NCBI GenBank assembly: GCA_027946555.1
Contig: JAPEVC010000010.1
Span: 248,001 to 312,000, forward strand
DNA: 64,000 nucleotides
DNA from: Gnomoniopsis sp. IMI 355080
Taxonomy: Eukaryota; Ascomycota; Sordariomycetes; Diaporthales; Gnomoniaceae
Direction: 5' to 3'
Part shown: one piece after another, positions 11,111 through 21,952 of the stretch
Layout: every line of letters starts with the position of its first letter
Position numbering within the stretch: the stretch's first letter is position 1
The notes under the pieces: model-generated
The model's input: only the letters and a program-made list of their open reading frames with translations
What the model was told of the DNA's origin: nothing
The model's database searches: none
Made by a program: the position numbers and the translations under genes

Positions 11111-13061
11111 ATGGCCGACACGTCCAAGGCAATCGAGGCTCTGACCGAGTCGCGGCCTCCCGCCACGGACCGCTTCACCTACCTGACCATCATCGAGAAG
11201 TTCATGTCGCCCGAAATCCTGCCTCAGCTCAACGACATTCTGCAGGATCCTCAACTCACCCAGGAAATCGGATGGGACCTCGTTGAGATGCTGGTTCCCG
11301 TGCAGGGGTGCGAGACATGCCTGGAGACCGTTGCTCGCCTTGGCAACCCCAGGGAGACAATCGTCAAGGTCTTGGAGGTCATAGAAGGTCTGCAGGGCAA
11401 TGAACGCTCCCATGAAGACGACCTTGATCTTCTTGCTGGCGAGGAGGATGACGGTGACGAGATGGGGGAGACAGTCAAGGGCAAGGAGCCCGCCAAATCC
11501 CCAGAAGAGGTCACACGGCGCTTCATCATCCTACTCGGCATGCTCGCCATCCTGCACAAGCGCATCAAGACCAAGTACCCCTCGCGCTTCCTCGCCACCA
11601 CCCTCCTCACCGTCTACAGAACGTACCAGCCCAATCAGGAGATGACCGCCTCCGTCATAAATCTAGTTCACTCGCTCTCAGCCTTATCCGGCCAGACACC
11701 CCGCCCATCCCTGCCCACGCGCAAGTCCAGCATCGAAGTGGCCAACCCAGACCGCCATGGGGACGCGTCTAAGAATGCGCCGGATCCAGAGGCCGACAAT
11801 GAGGTGGCCCTGGATCCGGACGAGGAGGAAATTCAGCGCCGGCTGTTGCTGTCTTTTACGAGTTGTGTGCTGGAGAGTTATGTCAATGCGAACGACATGC
11901 AGTGGTCTAGACGACTATTGGAGTTCTATAATCCCGAGAAACTCGTTCCCGGTAGGAAGACTGCGACTGCGGCGTTCCGGGAGGTCCCAGAGCTGGAAAA
12001 TAGGGATACGACGGTGGGGAAGTTGGTGGTAAGTGATCAAGTTTTATTCAACTTCTTGTGCTCAGTGAGACGAACACTCACACGAGGTATAGGCACTTAC
12101 CCGAGATTTGGGTCTGTCGTCATGCTCCGAGTCTCTCATCCGCGACATCTGCAGCCGGCCCGTCAACAGGGAACCGCTGAGGAACACAGACGAGGTGTCC
12201 AAAGCGGCAGACATAGGACTCTCAACCGGCGGCACAATTTGCCTGCTTGCATATTGGGTTTTCTCATCTACAGTGTTCGAAGCCGATCAACCTTGCCCAG
12301 ACATGCATCTTTTCCCAGATCACCAGATGCTTCTCGAGAACTATCTTGGCGATGAACCTCAGCAGCGCATCCTCCAGGGCCCTGCTACTATTGAATCCAT
12401 CATCGTCCTAGGCCTCTGGATTCAGGAAAACAAACTTATCACCGCCCCCTCCAACAGCGAATCGAACTTCATGGTCTATCATCACGCCCTCACGCTTTGC
12501 GCTGTTTTCCACGAGTCCATCCACGTGCGCAACGCCTCCGTGACGTTAGCCGGCCTCGTCCTTCATGACGATCCAGACGATACAGATCGCCTCAAAATCC
12601 TCGAAGACCTGCTTGAGAATTGTGTTTTCGCGACACTCAAAGCCTGTGCATTAACCTGGCTGCGTGAGGAGCTTATCATCGCGCACAAGTCCGCCGCCCA
12701 AAACAACAGTACTGTCTTCCACTCCACGCAGTGCATTGAGCAGTTGCAATACCACATCTTCCCCAACCTAGTTGCGACCCTCGACAAGGCTGGTCCTGAG
12801 GCGCTGCTGGAGTATTGGACCGAAAACGCGGCGTTCCTGCTACAGGCTGCTAATTTTGCGTATTTCCTGTTTGCGAGCGATGTGTGCAAGGAGGTGGTGC
12901 CCGAGGCCATGGCTGGGGCTGTTGAGCAGAGGTATGTCGAGCCGTTGCTGGCTGCGGCGGCGAAATTGGAGGAGCGCGCCAAGACGGAAGAGGGCGCAGG
13001 AAATGTATTGTCTGAGCTTGATATTTTGCAGACTAGGCTGAAGGCTATACCGCTTCATTGA
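11111..13061 (+). CDS. YAP1-binding protein / ALF4-glomulin family
   Basis: Two exons, 11111-12028 and 12093-13061, encode 628 residues. The protein matches the fungal Ybp1/Ybp2 and ALF4/glomulin family: an all-helical repeat protein with the pattern RFIILLGMLAILHKRI, then a conserved C-terminal half containing LLENYLGDEPQQRI and ACALTWLREELIIA. In yeast, Ybp1 binds the AP-1 factor Yap1 and promotes its peroxide-induced oxidation, while Ybp2 also acts at kinetochores. Here a role in redox signalling or kinetochore function is inferred from family only. An acidic linker (about residues 98-125) and a second charged linker (about 215-245) separate helical blocks. No signal peptide or membrane segment is present. 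Confidence 0.85.
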
Positions 13062-13409
13062 ATGGGATTGGGATCATCGCGTCTCCCCATTCACAGTGTC
13101 TCTCAGGTCAAAGGTGAGACTCGGGCGGAGGATTACACTTCAGACTAGATTTCTTGCTTTCCTAGACCCTGTGTAAAGCAACAGTCAGCCTGAATTGACG
13201 ACGCTTGATTGACCGCGCTAATGTGTACCTAGGTAACTTGCTTTCTAATAGCGGTGGTCTCGTCATTGTAGTAGGCCCTTCTTAACTGTCAGACCCAAGA
13301 ATCATGAGAAGTCCACATAAAGAGGAAGATTTCTCCGAGTCGGTGCCATGCGAGGGAGCCTCGAAAAGACTATCCCAATACTCTTGGGCGACCCCAGGAG
13401 CTCATACAG
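13062..13409. other. Convergent 3' region with palindrome copy 3
   Basis: About 350 bases separate the stop codons of two convergent genes. It contains the palindrome TACCTAGGTA at 13226-13235 and otherwise shows nothing beyond likely 3' UTRs. Confidence 0.6.
13226..13235. repeat. TACCTAGGTA palindrome, copy 3
   Basis: Perfect decamer between two convergent genes, so it is unlikely to be a promoter element at this position. Confidence 0.7.
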
Positions 13410-15493
13410 CTACACACGTATGTCTCCTAGCTGCTGCACCACATCCTCATAAAACGCCATGGACAACTTCGCAGCAACCGCATCGCTCGTCTCGTCGCTG
13501 CCATCCATCAGGCCTAGCTGCTCTCCGCCAGCGACACATCTCCTGGTAGCATCCTCAAATTTCTCTCCCATATTAGCGCCGATCTCTTCGATGATTTTCG
13601 GCTCTAGCAACTGACTCCTGACGCTCAATGCTGCCCGGCGTGATCTCCGCACGGCGTGCAGGTCAATATCCAATATACGGTCCACCGTCTTCCAGTATGC
13701 TATCTCTACGAACATGACGCCTAGACTGTAGATATCGAAACTCCTCTTGAATCGTTCTCTTTCCTCTGCGTAGGTACTTGACTGTGCGTGCGGATGTCTG
13801 TACAAGTCATTCTCGATATCGTCTGGAATCTGCGTCATCTCGTCCTTGGCTTGTGGGCGAGAGAAATCGAATCCCGACACATAAGGCTTGTCATACGCCA
13901 CCTGGCCGCTCGCAGTCCTGAAGAAGATGATGTTGTGGCTCCGCAGACCTTTGTGTAACCAATTGACGGCGTGAAGGTAGAGCAGACAGTGCGCTGCCGC
14001 GTGGGCGAGCATGACGCGCTCCGTCACGCGAGGCTTTCGGACTGTCCGGAGGAGCTCATGAAGAGAGACGGGGGGAAGGGAGGTGTGCACGTCTTCGGGA
14101 CGCTCAAAGATGAGGCCGAGCCGGCAGTTGGCTATATCGTCCTCTTCCTCCTCGTCGCTGGCCTCTCGTGCCAACGTCAAAGGTGGTGCCTTGTCGAAAA
14201 AGCCCAAGCAATGAGGTGTTCGGAAGGCGTCGGGCTTGGGACTATGGTGGAGCAGAGCGGCCAGCTTGCGAGTCCGTTCAATGATCACTTCTTTGGTTGG
14301 ATTGGCTTCGCCAGGTCGTTCGGCCTCGTAGTCCTTCCACTCTATCCAACACTTTTTAGTGGCCCCCTCAGGTAGCTTCAAGAGCGCCTCACACCTGGGC
14401 GCGTCTGACGTTTCGGGGTTGAGGATGACCATGGAACGGTCTACCTGCAGGCTCCGCTGCTGACTTGGCTCGTCTAAAAGATGCCACCCATTAGCGAGGG
14501 ACAGGTCTTCAGCAAGGGCATCTCCCGATCTGGAGTCTTACCCAACCCGAGTCTCACAGCCGCAGCCGGGTCCCATGTCTTGTTATCACCATCCATTGAC
14601 TGATTAAAAGCTTTGAATTTGGCCAATTGCGATAGCAATTGTAATCCCGAAGCGTTGCTCCGCTTATACATCTCGGACAAGGGCATGGGCACGCCCACCG
14701 AACCACCCGTCTTCATTGCCGCTGTGCCATTCATTTCAAGCTTGATATTCAACGCCTGCACAAGCCGACTCAGATCGGAGATACGATGGTGTAGCTGCAA
14801 GACGCCGCGGTTTGTATCTTGGACCGTATGATGAATCTCACTCTGCATCGACGCGTCAAGTATGTCCGTCATGTTGTCATTGAGCGTCGAGAACCGCGCC
14901 AGCAGCATCTCGAACCCCGCCTTGTCGAACGAAACCCACCTAAGCCTCGTCACGCCCTCCTTTGATTTTTCTTTCAAACTCCGCATAGCTTTTCTGATGA
15001 AATCTCGTCTTCGTGCCGGCAGTGGGAAATTCGCCGCCGCCGCATCCTTCTCAGGCGCCTCGAGCTCCTCCTGGGCGGCCGGGGCGGGATTAAGAAGGTT
15101 ATTCCTCTCTGCGTGCCTCCGGAACTCATCAAAGAGGCACTGTATCTGGACGAGCAGGTCTAGGACAGTGGTCCGGTGCAGTACGAAGGTGTTGGACGCG
15201 AGGATCTTGGCCGAGCCGTTCGCTGCGTCCAGGCCCATGAGTCCAGAAGTCTCGCTCCAGGCGAACAGGCGCTGCTGCTCCATGCGAAGACGCAGGTTGA
15301 GATACTTGCAGTCCTCGGGAAAGTCACATGCTGTGATGAGAAGCTGAATACCTGGACCTCAGTTATCAGGATATATGGATTGGGTTCAGGGATTTGAGAC
15401 GAAAGGTTGCTTGCCTTGGATGCACCCCGTGTATATCTGAAATCCGACGCCAGCAACGCTGAGGGCCAGGCCTGCTGCACTGACTGGGTCCAT
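13410..15493 (-). CDS. HeLo domain-pseudokinase fusion (putative cell-death executor)
   Basis: Three exons, 15493-15415, 15351-14542 and 14473-13410, give 650 residues. The first intron uses a GC donor (AAG|GCAAGC). The N-terminus, MDPVSAAGLALSVAGVGFQI, followed by an ACDFPEDCKYLNLRL segment, is the HeLo (prion-inhibition and propagation) domain known from HET-S, a helical bundle that can insert into membranes. Residues about 311-650 have a protein-kinase fold, but catalytic residues are lost: the HRDLKxxN loop reads HKGLRSHN (470-477) and the DFG site reads GFDFSRP (497-503). This is therefore a pseudokinase by sequence. HeLo plus pseudokinase parallels the four-helix-bundle plus pseudokinase layout of MLKL. 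A role in regulated cell death or heterokaryon incompatibility is inference. No C-terminal amyloid repeat is visible. Its promoter faces the plus-strand gene at 17048. Confidence 0.85.
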
Positions 15494-17047
15494 GTTGCGC
15501 AGTACCTACGTAGTCAATGGTATCAATTGTGCCCTGAACTGGTTGGCCATCTACCTAGGTAGGTACATGGCTAGGTAGGCATCTAGTCGATATATCACAT
15601 TGGGTCTGACAGTTCCCAGAGAGAATGCAAGTGGGTCACGGAGATTTGTTTTGTTGTGTCTAATGCCGACGTCTGCTGCAGGCTGGGTTTTCACTGCGAC
15701 ACTATAAAATGGGCTACTTCTGATATCCACCACGTGTTGTGATCAAGATGTGTTTTGTGTGATGCCGTACCCATTTTCTACTGGAATTTGCGCTTACGGT
15801 GCCACCGCCGCCACGGTGGCTGGATCACGCAGAAAGAGCAACGTTTTCTGTGTGGGAGACTGCTGCCAATCGTCATGCAGTGATAAAGTCTCCAGAATAT
15901 CCCACCTTCGACTGAGAGATTACATAAGGTTGATGGAGTACGAATGCAACTGCATGAAACCGGAACATTACTCCTTCTTGTCTCCGCTGCATCCCCAGAC
16001 CTTTTCACGGGGGGCAAAAGAAGAAGAAGAAAAAACCCCCCATCAATGGCAGAGTAACATGGCTCGATACTAACTTCGTCAATCACGAAAAGCTTATGTG
16101 CCAGTGTGCCTGCTTCCTTGTCATCTCACGCTACAAGTGCCGCTCTTGAATTGCCCGTATAAGGATCCACTGAAGCCAGGGGAGACGTCTAGGCCTTTGA
16201 CTAACTTGAAAGGGCTGGATCCGGAATTTTAATATAAGTGCAATTGTCCTACGAAATACTACTGGTGCAGGTGCATGCTAGCTGAGCACATACAATTTCG
16301 AGCAGCTTATTTACAGTTACGAGATTGATCTCTCTGATATCCCCATGTCCTTGATGCGACCCTCCCGGGGATTGCGTTAGGTTCGCCAAGTCCCATCCGC
16401 AGACAGCTGGAGTTTTTCCAATGTGGATGCACCACTTCTGCATGACACAAGGAGCTATCAGCAAGCAGGTGTTTTAAGAATTTCCTTCTTCCAGCTCGTG
16501 TCCTATTTACATAACTAAGTAGATGCGTTCTAGGTACCTTACCGCCGAGGCATGCAGCCACTGGGGGTGTGGTGTGCCGACTACCGCCTCGGATTGATCA
16601 TTGGGGCGGAGGATCTGCTAGCCGGTTTAGCCCCCCTTCAATATTGCAGAAATAGCTTCATCAACAAATGTGTGTTGATGTATGCATGACTAGTTGCATT
16701 TACCGTGGCGATTCCTAGCGCTGACGATAGCCGACTACTACACAGGACTTAGGTACCCAGTCAGCCAGCGATCAGCAATGGGGGTGGGCAGCATGGGCAG
16801 TGAGAGACAAAAGTGTGGCTTGGGCGCTTCGAATCCACAGTTCCTCCTCTCTGAGTTCCTCCTCTCTGATAGCTGTTATCAGTTCATGTCCTTGCACTGC
16901 GTTTCCAGTCCTTCAATGGAAACGAGACACCGTCATCTTGACACTGTCCAGCCTGAAATCCACCTCTGGTCCCAATGAGCCCTCAGAACGCTCGCTTCGA
17001 ATAAAGGCATCGACTTGATCATACCTCTTCCAACGAAATACCGTGGC
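15494..17047. other. Divergent intergenic region, two promoters
   Basis: This 1.55-kb stretch separates the starts of the HeLo-pseudokinase (minus) and the membrane protein (plus). It contains palindrome copy 4 at 15552-15561 with further TAGGTA half-sites, and a purine-rich patch at 16018-16035. Open frames are short and unconvincing. Confidence 0.6.
15552..15561. repeat. TACCTAGGTA palindrome, copy 4
   Basis: Perfect decamer 59 bases upstream of the HeLo-pseudokinase start codon. It is followed by extra AGGTA half-sites up to about 15579. Confidence 0.7.
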
Positions 17048-18197
17048 ATGGACCTTTCGAAGTCTGAACAGGACCCAAAAGATGACTTCAAAGCGGCTGA
17101 TATGATCCCCGCCCAAGATGGCGTCACGCAAGACCACGAAGAAAAAGTCAGCACAGGCTGTTCCGGCTTGGGTTATTCCGACTTGGAGGTCGTCCAGACA
17201 CCTGATCTAGAGGTGGCAGGCAGCGATGCCTCACAAGCCATTCCGCCGCCGCTCTACCGGCCAAAGTACCAAGAGCACCAGTCATTCGTAGACAGATCAC
17301 TGCCCGAGGGGACCTACCAACCAACAGGTGCCCCATATCTTCCAAATTCCTCAACAGGGAGTACAGCAAACGATTATCACTACAACGGTGGGAAAGACCC
17401 CTTCCATACATCAGCAGAGTCAGCCAGCAATCGAAGAATATGCGGTCTGCAACCACGAGTGTTTTGGATTGTGTTCGCTGTCGCGCTGTTTGGCATTGTA
17501 TTAGCCATAGCGGTAGGATTAGGTGTAGGTTTAGGCCTCAGAAGCACCAACAGCTCTACAGCCAGGTACGTTACTTTGATGGAATACTCCATGCACATCT
17601 CCACTATACCTGGATACACCAGTTGAGACTGGCAACTTCCTTCTACACACTGTCGACAAGGGTGCTCGACCGGGTGGTGATCGAGTCGTCAGGAAACGCC
17701 TCATTGAGACGGTGCTGGGCGGTGGTCCCAGAGATGATCCAGCAAACAGAGATACCATCAAGTTGCTACAGTCATGTCGCCCACATAATGGATATCGACT
17801 TGGAACTGACCATACATGTAGTGATCCAAGTACAACATCCTCCAGCACAACTACGCTCCCCGCCGCAGTAGCCACGGCGACACTCAGTTCTGATACAGCC
17901 ATCATATGCCCTGGTGCCAACCGAACTCTGTACAGTGACCCATCCTCGACAACGGGACAGAAATACCTAGTGCTCTGCGGCCGAGACTACAACAGTGCCC
18001 AAGGAGCTATGGACCTCATCTCGATGAATATAACGACATTTGAAGGTTGTGTGAGCGAGTGTGGCGCCACGGAAGGATGCATTGCTGTCGGTTGGGGATC
18101 TTATTATGGCGTCTTCACCTGTTGGTTGAAGAGTGCAATCGGGACGCCGAACGTGAGTCCAAATTGGTACGCGGCGGTGCAGGACGACGATGGTTGA
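17048..18197 (+). CDS. Single-pass membrane protein with C-terminal PAN/apple-like ectodomain
   Basis: Exons 17048-17565 and 17822-18197 join in phase across a 256-nt intron to give 297 residues. The N-terminal ~140 residues are polar, Pro/Ser/Tyr-rich and disordered in appearance. One transmembrane segment follows (RVFWIVFAVALFGIVLAIAV, then Gly-rich). After a Ser/Thr-rich stalk comes a domain with cysteines in the pattern seen in PAN/apple-like modules (CPGANRTLY, LCGRDY, FEGCVSECGATEGCIAVGW, FTCWLK). The expected topology is cytosolic N-terminus and extracellular C-terminus (type II). Such modules bind carbohydrate or protein; the ligand is unknown. The first ATG of the open frame was chosen as start. 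The intron is longer than its neighbours, so a small extra exon cannot be excluded. Confidence 0.72.
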
Positions 18198-18539
18198 GCG
18201 TCGAGCACACGCCCAACATCAGACACATGTCTTCCAAGATCATCTTTCGAAAGCGATACATAGGGAATAAAACCAGGTCTGCTCATTTGATACATCACGT
18301 CCTCACAGAAAGACTGGCGGATCGGACATAATTCGACCATTCCAAACCTTGGAAGCCTTCATAATTGTCGCGCGTGTATTCAGGCACTTGCAGTCTCAAA
18401 CTGGTTAGTAAGGCTAGATTGCCATGGTTTTTGGAGCATTCGAGAGCTGGTATCAAATTCAGGAAAGAAGTAAAGTCTAACGCCTTGCTTAATCTATAGT
18501 GGTGCGGATGTGTTGGAGGGGGGGGGGTCCACACCCAAT
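18198..18539. other. Convergent 3' intergenic region
   Basis: About 340 bases between two convergent stop codons. It contains a run of nine G near 18520 and no gene. Confidence 0.6.
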
Positions 18540-20642
18540 TCATCTTTTCAACATCAGGACAAGCCAAGCGGCGACTCGATACCCCAAAATAATACCAACC
18601 ATGATACCCACATTCCGTCCAATATTTGCGGGCTGGTAGCCATACTGAGCGAGCACACCCTCACCAGCAATCAGACACTGGTCAGCCAACTCAGTCTGGT
18701 ACATACACTGGCAGCTTTCACCACACCCGTATTGCCGGTCTTTGAACTCGTTCACCATCATTCCTTCAAATACGTACTTTTGGTAATCCCAATAGCTGAA
18801 CACGTACTTGTAGAAGACATTCAGTATCTTTGGCTGCACCATGAAGCCATTGACGCACATCCAGAGTCCATTTGCAAAGGCAACCAGCGCAAGAGCCACG
18901 ACAAAGTTTGGAGAGAGTGATGACATAAACACTACGAGGCTTTCCGCGGCCAGGAGGTCCAGGAAGAGCCACATCACCCAGGTGAAGAAGGCAGTGGCTG
19001 TCGGGTTGAAGTTGGACAACCAATACGAGATCGCGGAGAATCCAAGGGCGATAATGAAGAGGTACGGAAGGCCGATGACAAAATTGGATATGATCAGCTC
19101 TGCGGAGCCATAAAGGCCGTTGCGAAATTCCTTGACATAGATATCGCGGTCCTCGAGGAAGGCGGGGACATACGCAACGGCCATGAAGGACATGAAAGCG
19201 CCGCCGAAGAACTGTAGATGATGAGTATCATGTAGGAAACCACAAGCAGGAGAGTAAGGTTGCACTTACGATGGCGTTGATGTATGGCTGGATATAATCC
19301 TGCTCAGTCTTCAATCTCACCCACACGGTGCCCATCATGATGGCCAGTCCAAGATACATGGCCATTCGCACACCGTAGGCTATGACATCGCGATGGCTTT
19401 TGATGAACGAACGATGCAGAAGAGTGAGGACGAGACTCGCGAAGCTGGGCTTCTTTTCCGCTGCGACAAATGGTGTCATGTCACCTTGCTGTGGGTGTAA
19501 CTCATAGCTCGCGACGACATTCGACAGCTGTTTGGCCATGGGAGAGAAAGCCCATGCTTGGTGCAATTTTTTGAGCCAGTGGCGAGCAAGCACCTTGTCT
19601 GACGCGAAGTCTGCATTCACTTGCTCGAGCAAAAACTCGGCCGGATTCACATGTAGAGGAATGGGATGGCCGATGGACTCGAAGTAATCGGTGACTCCTT
19701 GCATGGGACCAAAGTAGTGTGTTTTCCCCCCGGAGAGGAGTAGAAGCTTGTCGAAGAGCTTGAATGTCGAAGTGGACGGCTGGTGTATGCTTGCGATGAC
19801 GATGAGCTGAACGATCTAGTTAGCAATGCACCCCTTCCAATACCCAAAGAGACGACAAGAGCTTACATTATTCCTCTTTGCAACACTCTTGAGGTAATTC
19901 ATGACCTCAAAGCTAGCAGCAGAATCCAGCCCACTTGTTGGCTCATCCAAGAAGAGAATCTTTGGCGAGGTGATAAGCTGAGACGCGATGCCCACCCTCC
20001 TCTTCTGGCCACCGCTGATGCCCTTCCGAATGGGTGTCCCAATGATGGTGTTGGCTTGCTCACGCAGACCAAATGATTCGAGGAGGCCATCAACCCTAGC
20101 CATACGCTCATTTCTAGTTATCGAGCTGGTGCTCGACAGCCTGGACGCGAAGTACAGTGTCTCCCTCACCGTCAGTGACCCTGTGAGGGCGTCCTGCTGT
20201 TCCACAAATCGGCTCATTTGTCGGAAGGATGATTTCGACGGCGTGCCGCCGTTCACACGGATATTCCCTTCAACTTTGCCTGCAGCAGTTGGTCTTGACG
20301 CGAGGACATTGAGTAGTGTTGTCTTGCCACAGCCCGATGGTCCCATCAGGGCGAGGATTTCCCCTTTGAAAAGGTTAGCTTCTTGTCGCTTTATGACACC
20401 GGTGATCGTCCCCCCAAACTGTGGAGGGTTCTAAAGAACTGACCAGCTTCAACATATCCTTCCACGTTGTCCACGATGACCTTCGGTTGCTTCGTCTCGC
20501 GGTCTTTGACTGTCACCGTGATGCCTCGCCAAGATATGTTGCGGGCAGCAGTATTGCATAGGTATGCCTCCGCCACTGCATGCTGCTCGACATCTTTGTA
20601 CGGCATCTTTGTCACATATGGTTCGCCTTCCGAGCTAGACAT
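18540..20642 (-). CDS. ABCG (WHITE-type) half-transporter
   Basis: Four exons, 20642-20444, 20363-19867, 19806-19270 and 19211-18540, give 634 residues, the usual length for an ABCG half-size exporter. The nucleotide-binding domain comes first: Walker A GPSGCGKTT (about 74-82), signature ISGGQKRRVGIAS (about 182-194), Walker B ILFLDEPTSGLDS and the H-loop IASIHQPS. The C-terminal half carries the ABC2-type membrane domain with about six hydrophobic helices, beginning near AYGVRMAMYLGLAIMMGTVW. Half-transporters work as dimers and export lipids, sterols or toxic compounds across the plasma membrane; the substrate here is unknown. A conserved cysteine-containing extracellular loop (GCGESCQC) is visible before the last helix. 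The gene runs convergent with the PAN-like gene, stops 343 bases apart. Confidence 0.9.
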
Positions 20643-21952
20643 TGCTACTACGTGTCCGCCAAGGTTGCTTTATGAATGCAGGTTTGGAGAAGGTAAATCA
20701 ATAACACGTGTGGACGAGACAACTCGATCAAGAATCAATGTCTGGCAGGCTCACCGCCCACGTGCAGTCCGAAGGACTCCTGAGCGATTTTGTATACATC
20801 GATGTGCCAAGAATAGATCAGCGTGAATTTCTAATGTAGTGGTCGCCGAATAGTCGTAGCTTCAAGACTGGGGAACGCGATAGCGCTCCCAGGCAGCCCA
20901 CAAGCTGAGGGCTGCATCCGTCGAAACCGCCGGAGCCCCAGCACAATTGATTCCATTTTCGTGTCGACTTTGGCAAACGATGGATGCATAGACGTTGTGC
21001 AAAAGAGGCTCCTTCCCGTGCAGCCACCTCGCTTGCAGTAGCTGTACCTGTCAAGCCATATGTACTGTACCTACGACGAGACGTTGAAGAACTTCTCCGA
21101 GGAATGCCACGCGAATTGCAGTGGACGCAGGGCTGATGGTCGGACAGTTCAGCGCAGGACACAGGGGCAGGGACACAGAAAGTGCTTCTGCGGAAGGATT
21201 GTGCGGCGAGATGTGGCTGACGGAGCTGAAACTGATCCAGGGCCGCATATCTACCGTACATAGTGGAAGCCTTGCATCACCTACAGGCGCGAACAGGCTG
21301 AGCAAGCAGCGGGGTTGTCAAGATAACGATTCCTTCGGGAATGTCAGCCTACCACTCGGGCACCACTAGGAATGGCCAAAGGCGATCTTCGGGGAATCAT
21401 AGCTGGACTGTGCCCCTGGAGGACCTTGGCAGGGCTACGACTTCGGGACCGGTCTGACCTGATGGTGCCCGAAGAGGTCAGCGGCGATCATTTGTGGGCA
21501 GAAGCGGCAGAGTGATATATAGACATCTCTTCCCATTTCAGCTTCCATGATTCATCAGTATTACGATTCAGCAATCTCTGATTGTCATAGTTGCGTTGCT
21601 TGGTGGAGAAATCGTTCAATCTATTCAGCAATACATCTCGAGAAGTGATTTCCGTATCATCTTGGGACTTACTGCTGTGTACCGGTAAGCTTTTTGTCTC
21701 ACCTGTTCGTTTTGCACACGGGAAAGCCCTGAAGCGGTGGTCACATCACATGCAGCAGCACCCACCAGGATTTCCAGGTGTGCGTCTACTGGCACCGTCT
21801 ATCCAAAAGTCTCCGAGCTCCTATTGGACGACAGTCCCTTGCAATAATGGTTTTTGGATTCGTCTACCTGATCCATGGACTACGAAGTACCGTGGCAGCG
21901 TGGACAGGTACTCGGTGTATCGGGAAAAGCTTGGGGGCTCCATACTTATTAT
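20643..21952. other. Intergenic region upstream of the ABCG gene
   Basis: About 1.3 kb between the ABCG start and the stop of the upstream minus-strand transcription factor. Open frames of up to 147 codons are present on both strands but show no domain or consistent coding character. It should hold the ABCG promoter. Confidence 0.55.

Noticed and set aside
14474..15283. Separate genes for the HeLo part and the pseudokinase part
   Set aside because: A 68-nt intron (14541-14474) with GTAAGA donor, branch site and TAG acceptor joins them in frame, so one fusion gene is favoured.
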